From Gemmatimonadota bacterium (GTDB lineage: Bacteria > Latescibacterota > UBA2968 > UBA8231): a stretch of DNA of 34,056 bases. Under the pieces are notes generated by a model. That model made no database searches, was not told where the DNA came from, and saw only the letters and a list, made by a program, of their open reading frames with translations. The stretch covers positions 1 through 34,056 of the forward strand of contig PATE01000082.1 of NCBI GenBank assembly GCA_002712305.1, read 5' to 3'. A program made the translations under genes and the position numbers. This document shows positions 8,179-16,520 of this stretch, piece by piece; the first letter of the stretch is position 1; each line of letters begins with the position of its first letter.

Positions 8179-9492
8179 TTATTCCGCGCTGAGCGACAGC
8201 GCTCGGTGTACGATGCGGCCGGCGACGATCGTCCCCACGGCACGCCCGCGCATCCCGTGTCCATCGAAGGGCGTGTTTGTGGATTTCGAGAGGAAGTGCC
8301 GACTGTCGACAGACCATGCCTGATCCAGATCCAACAGCGTCACATCCGCCTCATCTCCGACCTGAAGCCTTCCTCCGGCAAGTCCCAGGATTCGTGCCAC
8401 CGCGCACGACCATCGATCGATCAGTGCCTGCAGGTCGAGAACACCCTCATGGAACAGATGAGTGAGCGATAGGCCAACTGCGGTCTCTAAACCGACGATG
8501 CCCATGGGGGCCTCGAGGAAGGGCAGAGACTTTTCCTCAGCCGTGTGGGGGGCGTGGTCGGTGGCGAGGGTGTCGATCGTGCCGTCCGCAAGGCCTGCAA
8601 GCATGGCCTCTACATCGACCTGAGCACGCAACGGCGGACTCATCTTCGCCGCCGTGCCCTGCTTCTCCACCTGCTCATCGGTGAGCAGAAAGTGGTGGGG
8701 GAGTACCTCACACGTGACGGGCAGGCCTTCGGCTTTGGCACCGCGCACCAGATCGACGGTACCGGCGGTGCTGATGTGGAGGATGTGCAGGGGGCCGCCC
8801 GTTTCTCTCACAAGATCGATGTCTCTGGCAATCATCTGCTCTTCACCTGCTGAGGGCATGCCCTTCAGGCCGAGTCGTTTGGACACGATACCTTCGTGCA
8901 TGCAGCCACCGGCGGTCAGACGTTTGACCTCTTCATGGGGAGCAATGGGCCGACCCAATTCGGCGGCCAGGCGCAGTGCCTGCCGCATCATGTCTTCCTC
9001 TTCGACAGGGTCTCCGTCGTCTGAGAAGGCGATGGCACCTGCCCCTGCCATTTCCTTCAGGGGAGCCAGGCCGTTGCCGGCGCGTCCACCGGTCACCGTG
9101 CCAATGGGATACACGCGCACACAGGCTCCGTCGTAGCGCTCTACGAGGTCTGCGATTCCGTCGGCTGTATCCGGAGGTGGCTCTGTGTTCGGCATCGTGG
9201 CGATGGCGGTAAAACCACCCGCAGCGGCCGATTCTGTCCCCGTCTGAATCGTCTCTTTGTGTTCGAAGCCCGGTTCGCGCAAGTGGACATGGGCGTCGAT
9301 GAAACCGGGGGCAACGATGAGTCCGGTCACATCTACGTGTTCCACATCGGGCGCGCCAAGATCCTGACCCAGGGCGGCCACCTTCCCGTCATGAATCAGC
9401 AAATCGGCCCGCTCATCACGGTTCGATGCGGGATCGACGATCCGGCCACCCTTCAGCAGAAGGGGACGATGGGTAGATGGGGTGTTCGACAT
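8179..9492 (-). CDS. pyrC: Dihydroorotase (type I)
   Basis: This enzyme cyclises N-carbamoyl-aspartate to dihydroorotate in pyrimidine biosynthesis; 437 aa, cytoplasmic. It is an amidohydrolase with DAHVHLREPG (metal His at 68 and 70), the FTAIATMPNT region, PHEE and HISTAGTVDLV on the metal-ligand strands, and TDHAPH with the catalytic Asp. The C-terminal region has the usual NTPFDGHGMRGRAVGTIVAGR. The length and the HVHLREPG signature place it in class I. The ATG (9492-9490) has AGGA about 8 nt upstream. The gene lies 14 nt after the double ECF ATPase on the same strand, so the two are probably co-transcribed. pyrB is not adjacent. Confidence 0.96.
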   Translation of the reverse strand: MSNTPSTHRPLLLKGGRIVDPASNRDERADLLIHDGKVAALGQDLGAPDVEHVDVTGLIVAPGFIDAHVHLREPGFEHKETIQTGTESAAAGGFTAIATMPNTEPPPDTADGIADLVERYDGACVRVYPIGTVTGGRAGNGLAPLKEMAGAGAIAFSDDGDPVEEEDMMRQALRLAAELGRPIAPHEEVKRLTAGGCMHEGIVSKRLGLKGMPSAGEEQMIARDIDLVRETGGPLHILHISTAGTVDLVRGAKAEGLPVTCEVLPHHFLLTDEQVEKQGTAAKMSPPLRAQVDVEAMLAGLADGTIDTLATDHAPHTAEEKSLPFLEAPMGIVGLETAVGLSLTHLFHEGVLDLQALIDRWSCAVARILGLAGGRLQVGDEADVTLLDLDQAWSVDSRHFLSKSTNTPFDGHGMRGRAVGTIVAGRIVHRALSLSAE

Positions 9493-9506
9493 GCGGCAGT
9501 CCTGCT

Positions 9507-11246
9507 CTACGGGTTGTGAGAGGGGCTTTCATCACCGGTAAGGCCCGCCGGGATCAGGGATCGAGCATAGGCGTCGACGTCAGCGAAGGTCAACAGGTCA
9601 TGCGTGAACCCGTCGCGTGCCTGACGGAGTCGTCCGAATCGCCAGGCCAGCGGCGGGATGAGGGGCGCCTCATCGGCAAACCACTCCGTGTCGAAAGCAC
9701 CGACGGTGGGTCCGTCGTACGCGATCTGTCCCTTGTGCAGAATCACAAGGCGAGGCGCCAACTCGCTGATCAAATCCATATCGTGAGTCACCAAGACGAC
9801 GCTGCGGTCATCGCGCTGCAGGTCCTGCAGAATCTGGATCAGTACGCGAGTCGATTGGGCATCGAGCCCCGCCGTAGGCTCGTCGAGGACGAGTACTTGT
9901 GGGTCCATCGCCAGGACCCCGGCGATGGCGACCCGTCTGCGCTCACCACCGCTGAGATGAAAAGGGGATCGATCTCCGTACTCGGCCAGGGGCAGTTGCA
10001 CCGCATCCAGTGCGGTGGCCACCGCCTCGTCCACCTTCGCGGGGGCGAGGCCGACATTCTGGGGCCCAAAGGCGACATCCTCCGCTACGGTCTCGGCGAA
10101 CAACTGAGCCTCGGCGAACTGAAACACGAGTCCAACTCGGCGTCGCAGCTGCATCAGAGGCAGCCGGTTTTCGTCTGTCAGGTCGATCCCGTCCAATTCC
10201 ACGCGGCCCCGTGTGGGTCGTAGCAGACCATTGAGGTGCTGAACGAGTGTGGTCTTCCCCGATCCGCTCGCACCTGCTATCGCCAGAATCTGACCGCGTC
10301 CGATCTCCATCTCGACACCATCGAGCGCCTGAATCGGCTCCGGTAAGCCCTCCGCATAGGTATGCGACACGTGGCGGATCCCCATCTGCGGCACAACATC
10401 ATCGCAAGGCTCTGAAGGGCGCTCTAAGGAAGCGGGTTCTGTCCAGTGGGCGAGCTGCCGATCCAGATCCTCGATCGTTAGCGGCAGAGGATCGAGGGGC
10501 AAGGGCAAGGATCGAGCGCACCGGACACTGAAGGGAGCACAGATCCCATCCTCTTCCAAAGAAAGTCCATCTGCAAACACGACAACTGGCTTGTCGTCAT
10601 GGGCAAGGCTGCCACGACGCAGGACCAGTAGCCGCTGAGCCCTTGAGGCCTGCTCAGGGCTCTGGGTCACATGTACGATACAAATGCCCTGATCAAGACA
10701 CAGGCGTTCGATCCAGCGCATCAATTCTTCGCCCGAGGCTGGATCCAGAAGAGCTGTTGGTTCGTCCAACAGCAGATAAACCGGTCGCATCGCCACGGCG
10801 GCGGCGATGGCAAGTCGCTGCCGTTCGCCTCCAGACAGCAAGTGGGGTGGTGTGTGCCGATATCGCTCCAGTGAGAATGCTTCTAGCATCTCATCGACTC
10901 GTTGCCGCATCAAATCCACGGGAACGGCGCAGTTCTCCAGACCGAAGGCGACCTCAGCCTCCACCGACGTCGTGACCAGCTGATCGTCTGGATTCTGAAA
11001 GACCATCCCTACGCGGCGTCGGATCTGGTTCAGGTCATCGACGTGGCTCGTAGACAAGCCATCGACCAGAACAGAACCACTTGTGGGTTGGAGCAGACCA
11101 TTGAGACAGCGAATCAGCGTCGTCTTCCCAGAGCCGTTTGCCCCCATCAGGGCCAAATGCTGTCCTTCGATCAGGTCGAGGTCGACCGAATCGAGGGCAC
11201 AGATGCCGCCGGGATGGCTTATGGAAAGTCCTCGGACCTCGATCAA
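9507..11246 (-). CDS. Fused double ATPase of an energy-coupling factor (ECF) vitamin/metal transporter (EcfA-EcfA')
   Basis: One 579-aa polypeptide holds two ABC nucleotide-binding domains normally encoded as EcfA1 and EcfA2 (CbiO type). Domain 1 has Walker A GANGSGKT (35-42), Q-loop FQNPDDQLVTTSV, LSGGE (137-141) and LLLDEP (158-163). Domain 2 has GASGSGKT (325-332), FQFAEAQLFAETV, HLSGGE and VLVLDEP. These Q-loop contexts and AEVAFG/EDVAFG are characteristic of ECF ATPases. The switch histidine is present in domain 2 (VTHDMD, H488) but is Gln in domain 1 (VTQSPE, Q195), so the two sites may be unequal. The fused pair would power uptake with an EcfT and a substrate-binding S protein, neither in this window. 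The start is TTG 11246 with a weak ribosome-binding site. Confidence 0.93.
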   Translation of the reverse strand: MIEVRGLSISHPGGICALDSVDLDLIEGQHLALMGANGSGKTTLIRCLNGLLQPTSGSVLVDGLSTSHVDDLNQIRRRVGMVFQNPDDQLVTTSVEAEVAFGLENCAVPVDLMRQRVDEMLEAFSLERYRHTPPHLLSGGERQRLAIAAAVAMRPVYLLLDEPTALLDPASGEELMRWIERLCLDQGICIVHVTQSPEQASRAQRLLVLRRGSLAHDDKPVVVFADGLSLEEDGICAPFSVRCARSLPLPLDPLPLTIEDLDRQLAHWTEPASLERPSEPCDDVVPQMGIRHVSHTYAEGLPEPIQALDGVEMEIGRGQILAIAGASGSGKTTLVQHLNGLLRPTRGRVELDGIDLTDENRLPLMQLRRRVGLVFQFAEAQLFAETVAEDVAFGPQNVGLAPAKVDEAVATALDAVQLPLAEYGDRSPFHLSGGERRRVAIAGVLAMDPQVLVLDEPTAGLDAQSTRVLIQILQDLQRDDRSVVLVTHDMDLISELAPRLVILHKGQIAYDGPTVGAFDTEWFADEAPLIPPLAWRFGRLRQARDGFTHDLLTFADVDAYARSLIPAGLTGDESPSHNP

Positions 11247-11364
11247 TGGGCTTTCTCGGAATCACGACAGGAAACTGACACGTTGACACCTCCAACAGAG
11301 GCTCAGTAAGTTGATGAAAGCCCGCAAGTTCCTGTATTCCAGTCAAGTGACATCGGAGTTCCCT

Positions 11365-12246
11365 TTGACGAAGCTGTGGCCATTCAAGATGCCTGTGGCC
11401 GGTATCATCTCTCACGCAATTCGTATCAGCCTGTTGGTGGTGCTCGTAGTGTTCGCCAGTTGTGGGAGCGACAGTGACGACGACCCAAAGATTGTGGGTC
11501 CGGACCTGCCGCTGGGCGAGGGGCGTCTGTATGCCATCGACGCGGTCTCCTTTGGTAGCGTCGATGGTCTGGATGTGGCCGGGATCTATGGTCGCACAGG
11601 GGGCGCATCCAAACCCACGGTCATCCTCGTCCACGACGTGGGCAACAATCTGGCGGGTCAGGAATGGCTCTTCGATGAGTTTTTCGAGACCCTGCTCGAG
11701 CATGGATACAATGTCCTTGCGGTTGACTTGCGCGGCCACGGGCTGACGTCGCTACCGAGTGATGGTCGCGCGGTGGAACAACTGCTGCTGGCCGATCTGG
11801 ACAGTTTCCACCTCGAAGTACGCGCCGCGATCACCTGGTTGCGCGGTCAAGCATCGGCCGACGCGAGTCGACTGGCCGTCATCGGTACCGGCGGTGGCGG
11901 AAACGTGGCGTTCGTCGCGATGGGGGCTTTTTCCGACGATCTGAAGGCCGGCGTTGCGATTTCTCCCGGACTGTGGGATTCCAACGCATCACCCCTTGTG
12001 ATCGGTGACGGTGTGGCGAATTTCAGCCCTCACACGATGCTCTATCTGGTCGGGGAGTCCGATATACTGCCCGTAAGCGATGAGTTGACCTTCAGTTATG
12101 CTGGGTTCGCCGAGTTGTTGGCTTCTTTGACCAGTGATCCAAAGACGCTGGCCGTCGTGCCGGGCGTTGCCGGCCATGGCCTCGACCTGCTGGAAGCACC
12201 GACTCTGTCGCAGCTGGTGCTGGACTGGCTCGAGTTGCATCTATAA
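11365..12246 (+). CDS. Lipoprotein with alpha/beta-hydrolase fold lacking the nucleophile serine
   Basis: A 293-aa predicted lipoprotein. A hydrophobic signal (ISLLVVLVVFASC) ends in a lipobox Cys followed by an acidic GSDSDDD linker. The rest is an alpha/beta hydrolase of the dienelactone-hydrolase-like type: PTVILVHDVGNN (oxyanion-loop strand), YNVLAVDLRGHGLT, RLAVIGTGGGGNVAF at the nucleophile elbow, SPGL, YLVGESDILPVSD (acid region) and GVAGHGLDLL (His). The elbow normally reads G-x-S-x-G. Here the serine position is Gly (GGC at 11890-11892), so ordinary serine-hydrolase chemistry is not expected. The start is TTG 11365, 6 nt after GGAG (11355-11358); ATG 11389 and ATG 11314 are alternatives. 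Confidence 0.82.
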   Translation: MTKLWPFKMPVAGIISHAIRISLLVVLVVFASCGSDSDDDPKIVGPDLPLGEGRLYAIDAVSFGSVDGLDVAGIYGRTGGASKPTVILVHDVGNNLAGQEWLFDEFFETLLEHGYNVLAVDLRGHGLTSLPSDGRAVEQLLLADLDSFHLEVRAAITWLRGQASADASRLAVIGTGGGGNVAFVAMGAFSDDLKAGVAISPGLWDSNASPLVIGDGVANFSPHTMLYLVGESDILPVSDELTFSYAGFAELLASLTSDPKTLAVVPGVAGHGLDLLEAPTLSQLVLDWLELHL

Positions 12247-12289
12247 CTCATCACTGATGCATCTCTCAGCTCTGTGACTCCTACGTAGG

Positions 12290-12322
12290 GGCCCCTCTGT
12301 CGCGGTCTTCGGCCCCTCTGTC
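12290..12322. repeat. 12-bp direct repeat upstream of the GT2 gene
   Basis: GGCCCCTCTGTC occurs at 12290-12301 and 12311-12322, exactly 21 bp apart (two helical turns). The first copy overlaps the palindrome AGGGGCCCCT (12287-12296). It lies just upstream of the glycosyltransferase start and could be an operator, but nothing in the window identifies a regulator. Confidence 0.5.
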
Positions 12323-12346
12323 AGCGCACCCAAGTTGGCCGCTGGA

Positions 12347-13087
12347 ATGACCGTGACCACACCACCTGTCGCACTCATTATCCCTGCACTGAATGAGCAG
12401 GATTCCATCGGACGCGTGGTCGGTGATCTGCCGCGAGACCTCATCTACGACATCATCGTGGTCGACAACGGGTCGACCGATGACACCGCGCGTCGAGCGA
12501 TCGACGCGGGTGCACGTGTTGTTCGCGAGCCACGTCGCGGCTATGGGCAGGCGTGTCTCACGGGCATAGAGGCCGTGCAGGACGAGGCAGCGGTGATCGT
12601 CTTCGTCGACGGAGATTACTCTGACGATCCGCGAGAAGTCGCTCAGATCCTGGCGCCGATCATCGCCAATGAGGCAGATCTTGTCATCGGGTCTCGAGTG
12701 CTGGGTCAGCACGAATGGGGAGCTCTGATGCCCCAACAACGATTCGGCAATGCCCTGGCGACGCTGCTGATTCGGTGGATGTATGGTGTGCGATTCACCG
12801 ACCTGGGCCCCTTTCGTGCCATCCGACGAGACGCCCTCACACGGTTGGACATGGCAGATCGAGACTATGGATGGACCGTGGAAATGCAGGTAAAGGCAGC
12901 CCGGCGTGGCCTTCGATCCGTCGAGGTACCCGTGAGCTATCGGCGACGACTCGCCGGTGAATCGAAGGTGGCCGGAACGATATCTGGATCGTGCCGTGCC
13001 GGATGGAAGATCATCGCCACGATCTTCCGATACGCCAGACAGCAGGACGGCCAGCAGTTGCCGGCGTCATCCTCCCTTCCGTCATGA
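12347..13087 (+). CDS. Family 2 glycosyltransferase (polyprenyl-phosphate sugar synthase type)
   Basis: A 246-aa GT-A fold enzyme. It has the N-terminal ALIIPALNEQDSIGRVV, nucleotide-binding IIVVDNGSTDDT (D40), metal-binding VFVDGDYSDDP (D88, D90), IGSR, and FTDLGPFRAIRRDAL with YGWTVEMQVKAARRG. This pattern matches dolichyl/undecaprenyl-phosphate glucose or mannose synthases and related GT2 enzymes of the DPM1/GtrB group. The C-terminal transmembrane hairpin of GtrB is absent. It probably transfers a sugar from UDP or GDP to a lipid carrier at the cytoplasmic membrane face. The gene overlaps the next by ATGA, and that gene encodes a GT-C enzyme that could use the lipid-linked sugar. The start is ATG 12347; TTG 12335 is an alternative. 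Confidence 0.87.
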   Translation: MTVTTPPVALIIPALNEQDSIGRVVGDLPRDLIYDIIVVDNGSTDDTARRAIDAGARVVREPRRGYGQACLTGIEAVQDEAAVIVFVDGDYSDDPREVAQILAPIIANEADLVIGSRVLGQHEWGALMPQQRFGNALATLLIRWMYGVRFTDLGPFRAIRRDALTRLDMADRDYGWTVEMQVKAARRGLRSVEVPVSYRRRLAGESKVAGTISGSCRAGWKIIATIFRYARQQDGQQLPASSSLPS

Positions 13088-14835
13088 CGTCACGGGTCCA
13101 AGTTGGTGCCATCCTGGCGGTGGGGGCCGGACTTCGACTGATCGGGATGAAGCAGGGGTATCCGGACTTCTACGGTCACGTCGACGAGATCGGTGTCGCC
13201 GCCAGTATCTGGAACTTCTTTCGGGAGGCGACCTTGCACCCGACGGAGTTCACCTACCCGGCATTCTTTCAATACCTCGTGGCCCTCGGTGTCACCGTTG
13301 CAGGTGGCTGGGTCGCACCCGCGTTGGCCGATGCGACCTATCTGGATCGCCTGAGGCTACTGTCCTACACCGATCCGGGTCTGAGCGTCCTCGTTGGCAG
13401 AGGCATCAGCATTCTGGCCGATCTGATCCACATTGCACTGATCTATCAACTCATCCGTAGAGTAGGCGCCGGTTCCTGGGCCTGGTTCGGGGCGCTCAGT
13501 CTGGCCGTGGCAGTGATTTCCGTTCGCCAGGCCCATATGGCCCTGCCCGATGCGACCGTGGCCATGCTGTCGACACTCGCCATCTTCTATGCGGTCAAGA
13601 TTCTACAAGAGGAGGGGTATTGGCGGGACTACCTGGTGGCAGGTGTGGTCTGCGGCCTGGTCTTGGCCACGAAATACAATGGCGCTCTGTGTGCGCTTGC
13701 CGTGTTGGCCGCTCATCTGTTGCGCCACGGCGACGTCCCAGTGTGGCGAAGGATCGTGGATCCTCGGCTGCTGGGCGCAGGTACTGCTGCGGTTGCGGCT
13801 GCCCTGCTCGCGTGTCCGTATTTCCTGTTGGCACCGGAGCAATACCTCGGACTTGCCCGCTACCAATTGTCCAGCCTGGACTTTGCCCTGCGCGAAACGT
13901 CACCCTGGTGGTGGATTGCGCGCGATTGGGTGTTGGCGGAGCACATTCTTGGAGGACTCCTATTGGCGGGCGCCGTTGGGGGCCTCGCACGGCGCGACCG
14001 TGTGGACTGGCTCGCCCTGGCCGCGATCGTGCCTGCTTTCGCCTATATCGGGTCGTGGACGAAGGAGAGCCTGCACTATCTGCTGCCCTATCTGGGGATT
14101 CTCATCGTCCAGGCGACACGGTTTTTGGCTCATGTCGAATCTCGACTGCCACGTTCACCCGCTTGGCTGCTGCCTGGACTGGCCATCCTTGCACTGATAC
14201 CGAATGGGGCGTCATCGCTGCAGAACAGTCTGCAACTGCATCTCACCGACACGCGGACCCGCGCTGCCGAATGGATACAGCAGACGATCCCCGACGGTAC
14301 CGGGATCGGCATGACCTGGCTTCCGTACTGTCCACGACTGCCCTCCGTCGACGACCGGCATGGCCTCCTTGTGGCCTATGCGACATCGAGGCAGGCACAG
14401 CAACTGCTCCAAACCGAAGGCAGACTCTCTCCCGCCTACCGGATCGTGAATCTCGAGGTCTGGCTCAAGGAGCCAGTCGTTCCTGAGGCCCTGCGTGCTC
14501 ACGTTGATCTCGATGATCAAGAGACGCGACGGGTCTTCAGTCGGGGCTGGCGGAGCCCACGACAACTGCGGCAGAGCGGCGTGCAATACGTCGTTCTGCC
14601 GGACGGTGCCTACGCCCGATACCTGAACGACGATGCGCAGCCGTCGAGTCTGGCCGCCCTATATCGACAGCGGGTGAACCGAGCCTACTTCGAGCTTCTC
14701 CTATACCCCTCCATCTCCCAGACGGTGGCCGTCTTTGACAAAGACGTCTCCACGCGGGGCGGGGAGATCCGAGTTCTGCGGCTCAGAGACTCGGCCAGGG
14801 ACGCTACGCCCAGAGATGAAGACCCTGAGCGGTAA
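13084..14835 (+). CDS. GT-C family membrane glycosyltransferase (ArnT/PMT-like)
   Basis: A 583-aa integral membrane protein. About ten hydrophobic segments cover residues 5-400 (for example VQVGAILAVGAGLRLIG, WFGALSLAVAVISV and LLGAGTAAVAAALLACPYFLL). A soluble C-terminal domain of about 180 residues follows. The first extracytoplasmic loop carries FYGHVDEIGVA with D34-E35, the acidic pair typical of lipid-sugar-dependent GT-C enzymes. ISVRQAHMALPDA and LATKYNGAL in later loops are also typical. It would transfer a sugar from a polyprenyl phosphate donor to an acceptor on the outer side of the cytoplasmic membrane. Acceptor and sugar cannot be told from sequence. Translation is coupled to the preceding GT2 gene (ATG 13084 overlaps its TGA). 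Flagellin genes follow, so flagellin glycosylation is a conceivable but unproven role. Confidence 0.85.
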   Translation: MTSRVQVGAILAVGAGLRLIGMKQGYPDFYGHVDEIGVAASIWNFFREATLHPTEFTYPAFFQYLVALGVTVAGGWVAPALADATYLDRLRLLSYTDPGLSVLVGRGISILADLIHIALIYQLIRRVGAGSWAWFGALSLAVAVISVRQAHMALPDATVAMLSTLAIFYAVKILQEEGYWRDYLVAGVVCGLVLATKYNGALCALAVLAAHLLRHGDVPVWRRIVDPRLLGAGTAAVAAALLACPYFLLAPEQYLGLARYQLSSLDFALRETSPWWWIARDWVLAEHILGGLLLAGAVGGLARRDRVDWLALAAIVPAFAYIGSWTKESLHYLLPYLGILIVQATRFLAHVESRLPRSPAWLLPGLAILALIPNGASSLQNSLQLHLTDTRTRAAEWIQQTIPDGTGIGMTWLPYCPRLPSVDDRHGLLVAYATSRQAQQLLQTEGRLSPAYRIVNLEVWLKEPVVPEALRAHVDLDDQETRRVFSRGWRSPRQLRQSGVQYVVLPDGAYARYLNDDAQPSSLAALYRQRVNRAYFELLLYPSISQTVAVFDKDVSTRGGEIRVLRLRDSARDATPRDEDPER

Positions 14836-14880
14836 GGTGTAGCGCTCTTTCGGTTTGTTGTATTCCCGCGAGTTTGGTTT

Positions 14881-16050
14881 CTATCCGGTTAACAGTGACA
14901 TCACCGTCTCTACGGGGATACGCGACTGAATCATGGCTGACCGAGAGAGGTCCTGAAGGATCTGTCCTTTTGCGACCAACGTCGTCTCGGCGGAGAAATC
15001 TGTATCACGAACCGTTCCCTCGGAGGCGGTTACACCTTCGATCGCACCCTCGGCGAAACTGAGCGTGTGCTGCAATCGATTCAGCACGGCGCCGACTTCG
15101 CCCCGTTCTTTCGACATTCTGTCGATGGCCTTATCGATCGAGGCCAAGGCATGGCGTGAGCTGTCTCGCGTGCCGACACTGAGTTGGTCGATGCCGAGTA
15201 CCGTGCCGCTGACCGTGATGTCCTTGATGTCATAGTCGAGGCGATCCGCGTTGACACCGTCGCCACCGAGTTGAAAGCTGCCACCGATTCCTTCTTCGAT
15301 GACCAGCGTCTGGCCATCCAGATCACCGTCGGTGTAGCTGCCTTGCGATTTGGCAACGTCATGTCCGGCCAACACGACCTCGACGCCCAACTGATCAAAG
15401 TTGGCGACGATCGTCGTCCCTTCAGCCACCTTATCGCCATCGAGAATCGATCCGAGCGAGATCGTCTGAGAATTAGTGCCATTGCTCAGAGTGATCTCAT
15501 TGTCGGCGGGCGAGTCAGTGAAGGTGTAGGTGCCTGCATCGACACTGGCCAGATCCACACGGCGAATCCCATTGTCGGCCAGCGTATCGATGGCCGACGA
15601 GGCTGCATCGTTCACCTTGTTGCCGAAACCTGACAGCAGACTCTGGCCGTTGTAGGAAGCGAGTTTGGTGATACGATCGATGTATTCGCTCAACTGATTG
15701 AACTCGGAGTGAACGGCCTCCCGATTCGTGTCGTTGAGGGTATCCGTCGACGATTGCGTCGCCAGTTCGCGCATACGGATGAGGATCGGATTGATCTCAC
15801 CCATCGCGCTTTCCGCCGTGCGCAGAAGTTCGATGGCCCTTTCTGTGTTGCGGGTTCCCTGGGTCAGGCCACCGATTTCGGCGCGCATCCCCTCAGAGAT
15901 CGAGAGCCCGCCCCCGTCGTCACGGGCGCTGTTGATTCGCATCCCCGATCCGAGTCGTGTCTGGCTGGGTAACAGCTCCCTCGCGGAGCGGCCGTGCACG
16001 TGGCGGGCGCGCTCGAAGGCAGCGTTGCTGTTGATTCGTGCTGCGAACAT
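14881..16050 (-). CDS. Flagellin, divergent paralogue
   Basis: A 389-aa flagellin. The N-terminal coiled-coil domain has INSNAAFERARHVHGRSARE, GSGMRINSARDDGGGLSIS and LIRMRELATQSSTDTLNDTN, matching the conserved D0/D1 region but with unusual substitutions (DDGGGL for DDAAGL, GSGMRINS for SSGLRINS). The central domain is shared with the divergent flagellin at 16521 (TYTFTDSPADN, TIVANFDQLGVEVVLAG, YTDGDLDGQTLVIEEG). The C-terminal helix ends AMIQSRIPVETVMSLLTG. Flagellins are exported by the flagellar type III system and polymerise into the filament. The ATG at 16050 is preceded by AAGGAGG (16066-16060) at 9-nt spacing, and a sigma-28-like promoter lies about 200 nt upstream. The weak N-terminal consensus suggests a minor or specialised filament subunit (inference). 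Confidence 0.92.
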   Translation of the reverse strand: MFAARINSNAAFERARHVHGRSARELLPSQTRLGSGMRINSARDDGGGLSISEGMRAEIGGLTQGTRNTERAIELLRTAESAMGEINPILIRMRELATQSSTDTLNDTNREAVHSEFNQLSEYIDRITKLASYNGQSLLSGFGNKVNDAASSAIDTLADNGIRRVDLASVDAGTYTFTDSPADNEITLSNGTNSQTISLGSILDGDKVAEGTTIVANFDQLGVEVVLAGHDVAKSQGSYTDGDLDGQTLVIEEGIGGSFQLGGDGVNADRLDYDIKDITVSGTVLGIDQLSVGTRDSSRHALASIDKAIDRMSKERGEVGAVLNRLQHTLSFAEGAIEGVTASEGTVRDTDFSAETTLVAKGQILQDLSRSAMIQSRIPVETVMSLLTG

Positions 16051-16256
16051 TGGCTGAAACCTCCTTGTTCCTGCCTGATGATGGGCAGTCGCCCCAATCG
16101 AGTGTGGCTCGGATCGAGCGTGGCTCGGTGGGAAGACTGCGACGAACGACTGTCCTACTCCTCCTTGAGGACCGTCTTGAAGCGGTAGATCCCACGCGGA
16201 GAGGGCACTCCACGACTACTTCAGGTCACTTAGTGGAACTTGGTATCATGTTCCGA

Positions 16257-16283
16257 GTATCGACGGATCTGCCCAAGACTTTC
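16257..16283 (-). promoter_or_regulatory. Sigma-28 (FliA)-like promoter of the minus-strand flagellin
   Basis: On the minus strand GAAAGTCT (16283-16276) and GTCGATAC (16264-16257) are separated by exactly 11 bp. The sigma-28 consensus is TAAAGTTT-N11-GCCGATAA, and each element matches at 6 of 8 positions. The start site would be near 16250, giving a leader of about 200 nt to the flagellin ATG at 16050. Confidence 0.6.
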
Positions 16284-16324
16284 GTGGAAAATGACTGAAA
16301 GATGGAAAAAAACGGACAACGTGC

Positions 16325-16352
16325 TAAAGTTGGCGGCAAGGGGGCCCGATAT
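16325..16352 (+). promoter_or_regulatory. Sigma-28 (FliA)-like promoter of the plus-strand flagellin
   Basis: TAAAGTTG (16325-16332, 7 of 8 matches to the -35 consensus) is followed after 12 bp by CCCGATAT (16345-16352, 6 of 8 matches to GCCGATAA). It sits about 170 nt upstream of the flagellin ATG at 16521 and only about 40 bp from the opposite-facing promoter, so both flagellins probably belong to the late flagellar class. Confidence 0.65.
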
Positions 16353-16425
16353 ACGGAACAGGTGGACTACATCCGGTGGAGGTGGGGAGGACGATTCAAT
16401 AGCCCCGTTCCGGAAAAACTGGTTG

Positions 16426-16445
16426 TTTACACTGCATTTACACTG
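16426..16445. repeat. Short direct repeat in the flagellin leader
   Basis: The 470-bp spacer between the two flagellins (16051-16520) holds no credible gene. Besides the two promoters it contains TTTACACTG at 16426-16434 and again at 16437-16445, an 11-bp period. The second copy is near the end of the untranslated leader. It could be a protein-binding site, but its meaning is unknown. Confidence 0.4.
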
Positions 16446-16520
16446 TGCTATCTGCCCGATGGCCGTCGTTTAGCTTCGAAACGGACTTCGCCCCAAGGAG
16501 CAAGGAGGCAACATCGTACC

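Noticed and set aside
16433-16460. A second sigma-28-like -10 (TGCCCGATGG) closer to the plus-strand flagellin.
   Set aside because: No matching -35 element lies at the right distance. The promoter at 16325-16352 fits much better.
16302-16520. In-frame upstream extension of the plus-strand flagellin.
   Set aside because: Flagellin N-termini are strongly conserved and begin at 16521. The extension covers the promoter and leader.
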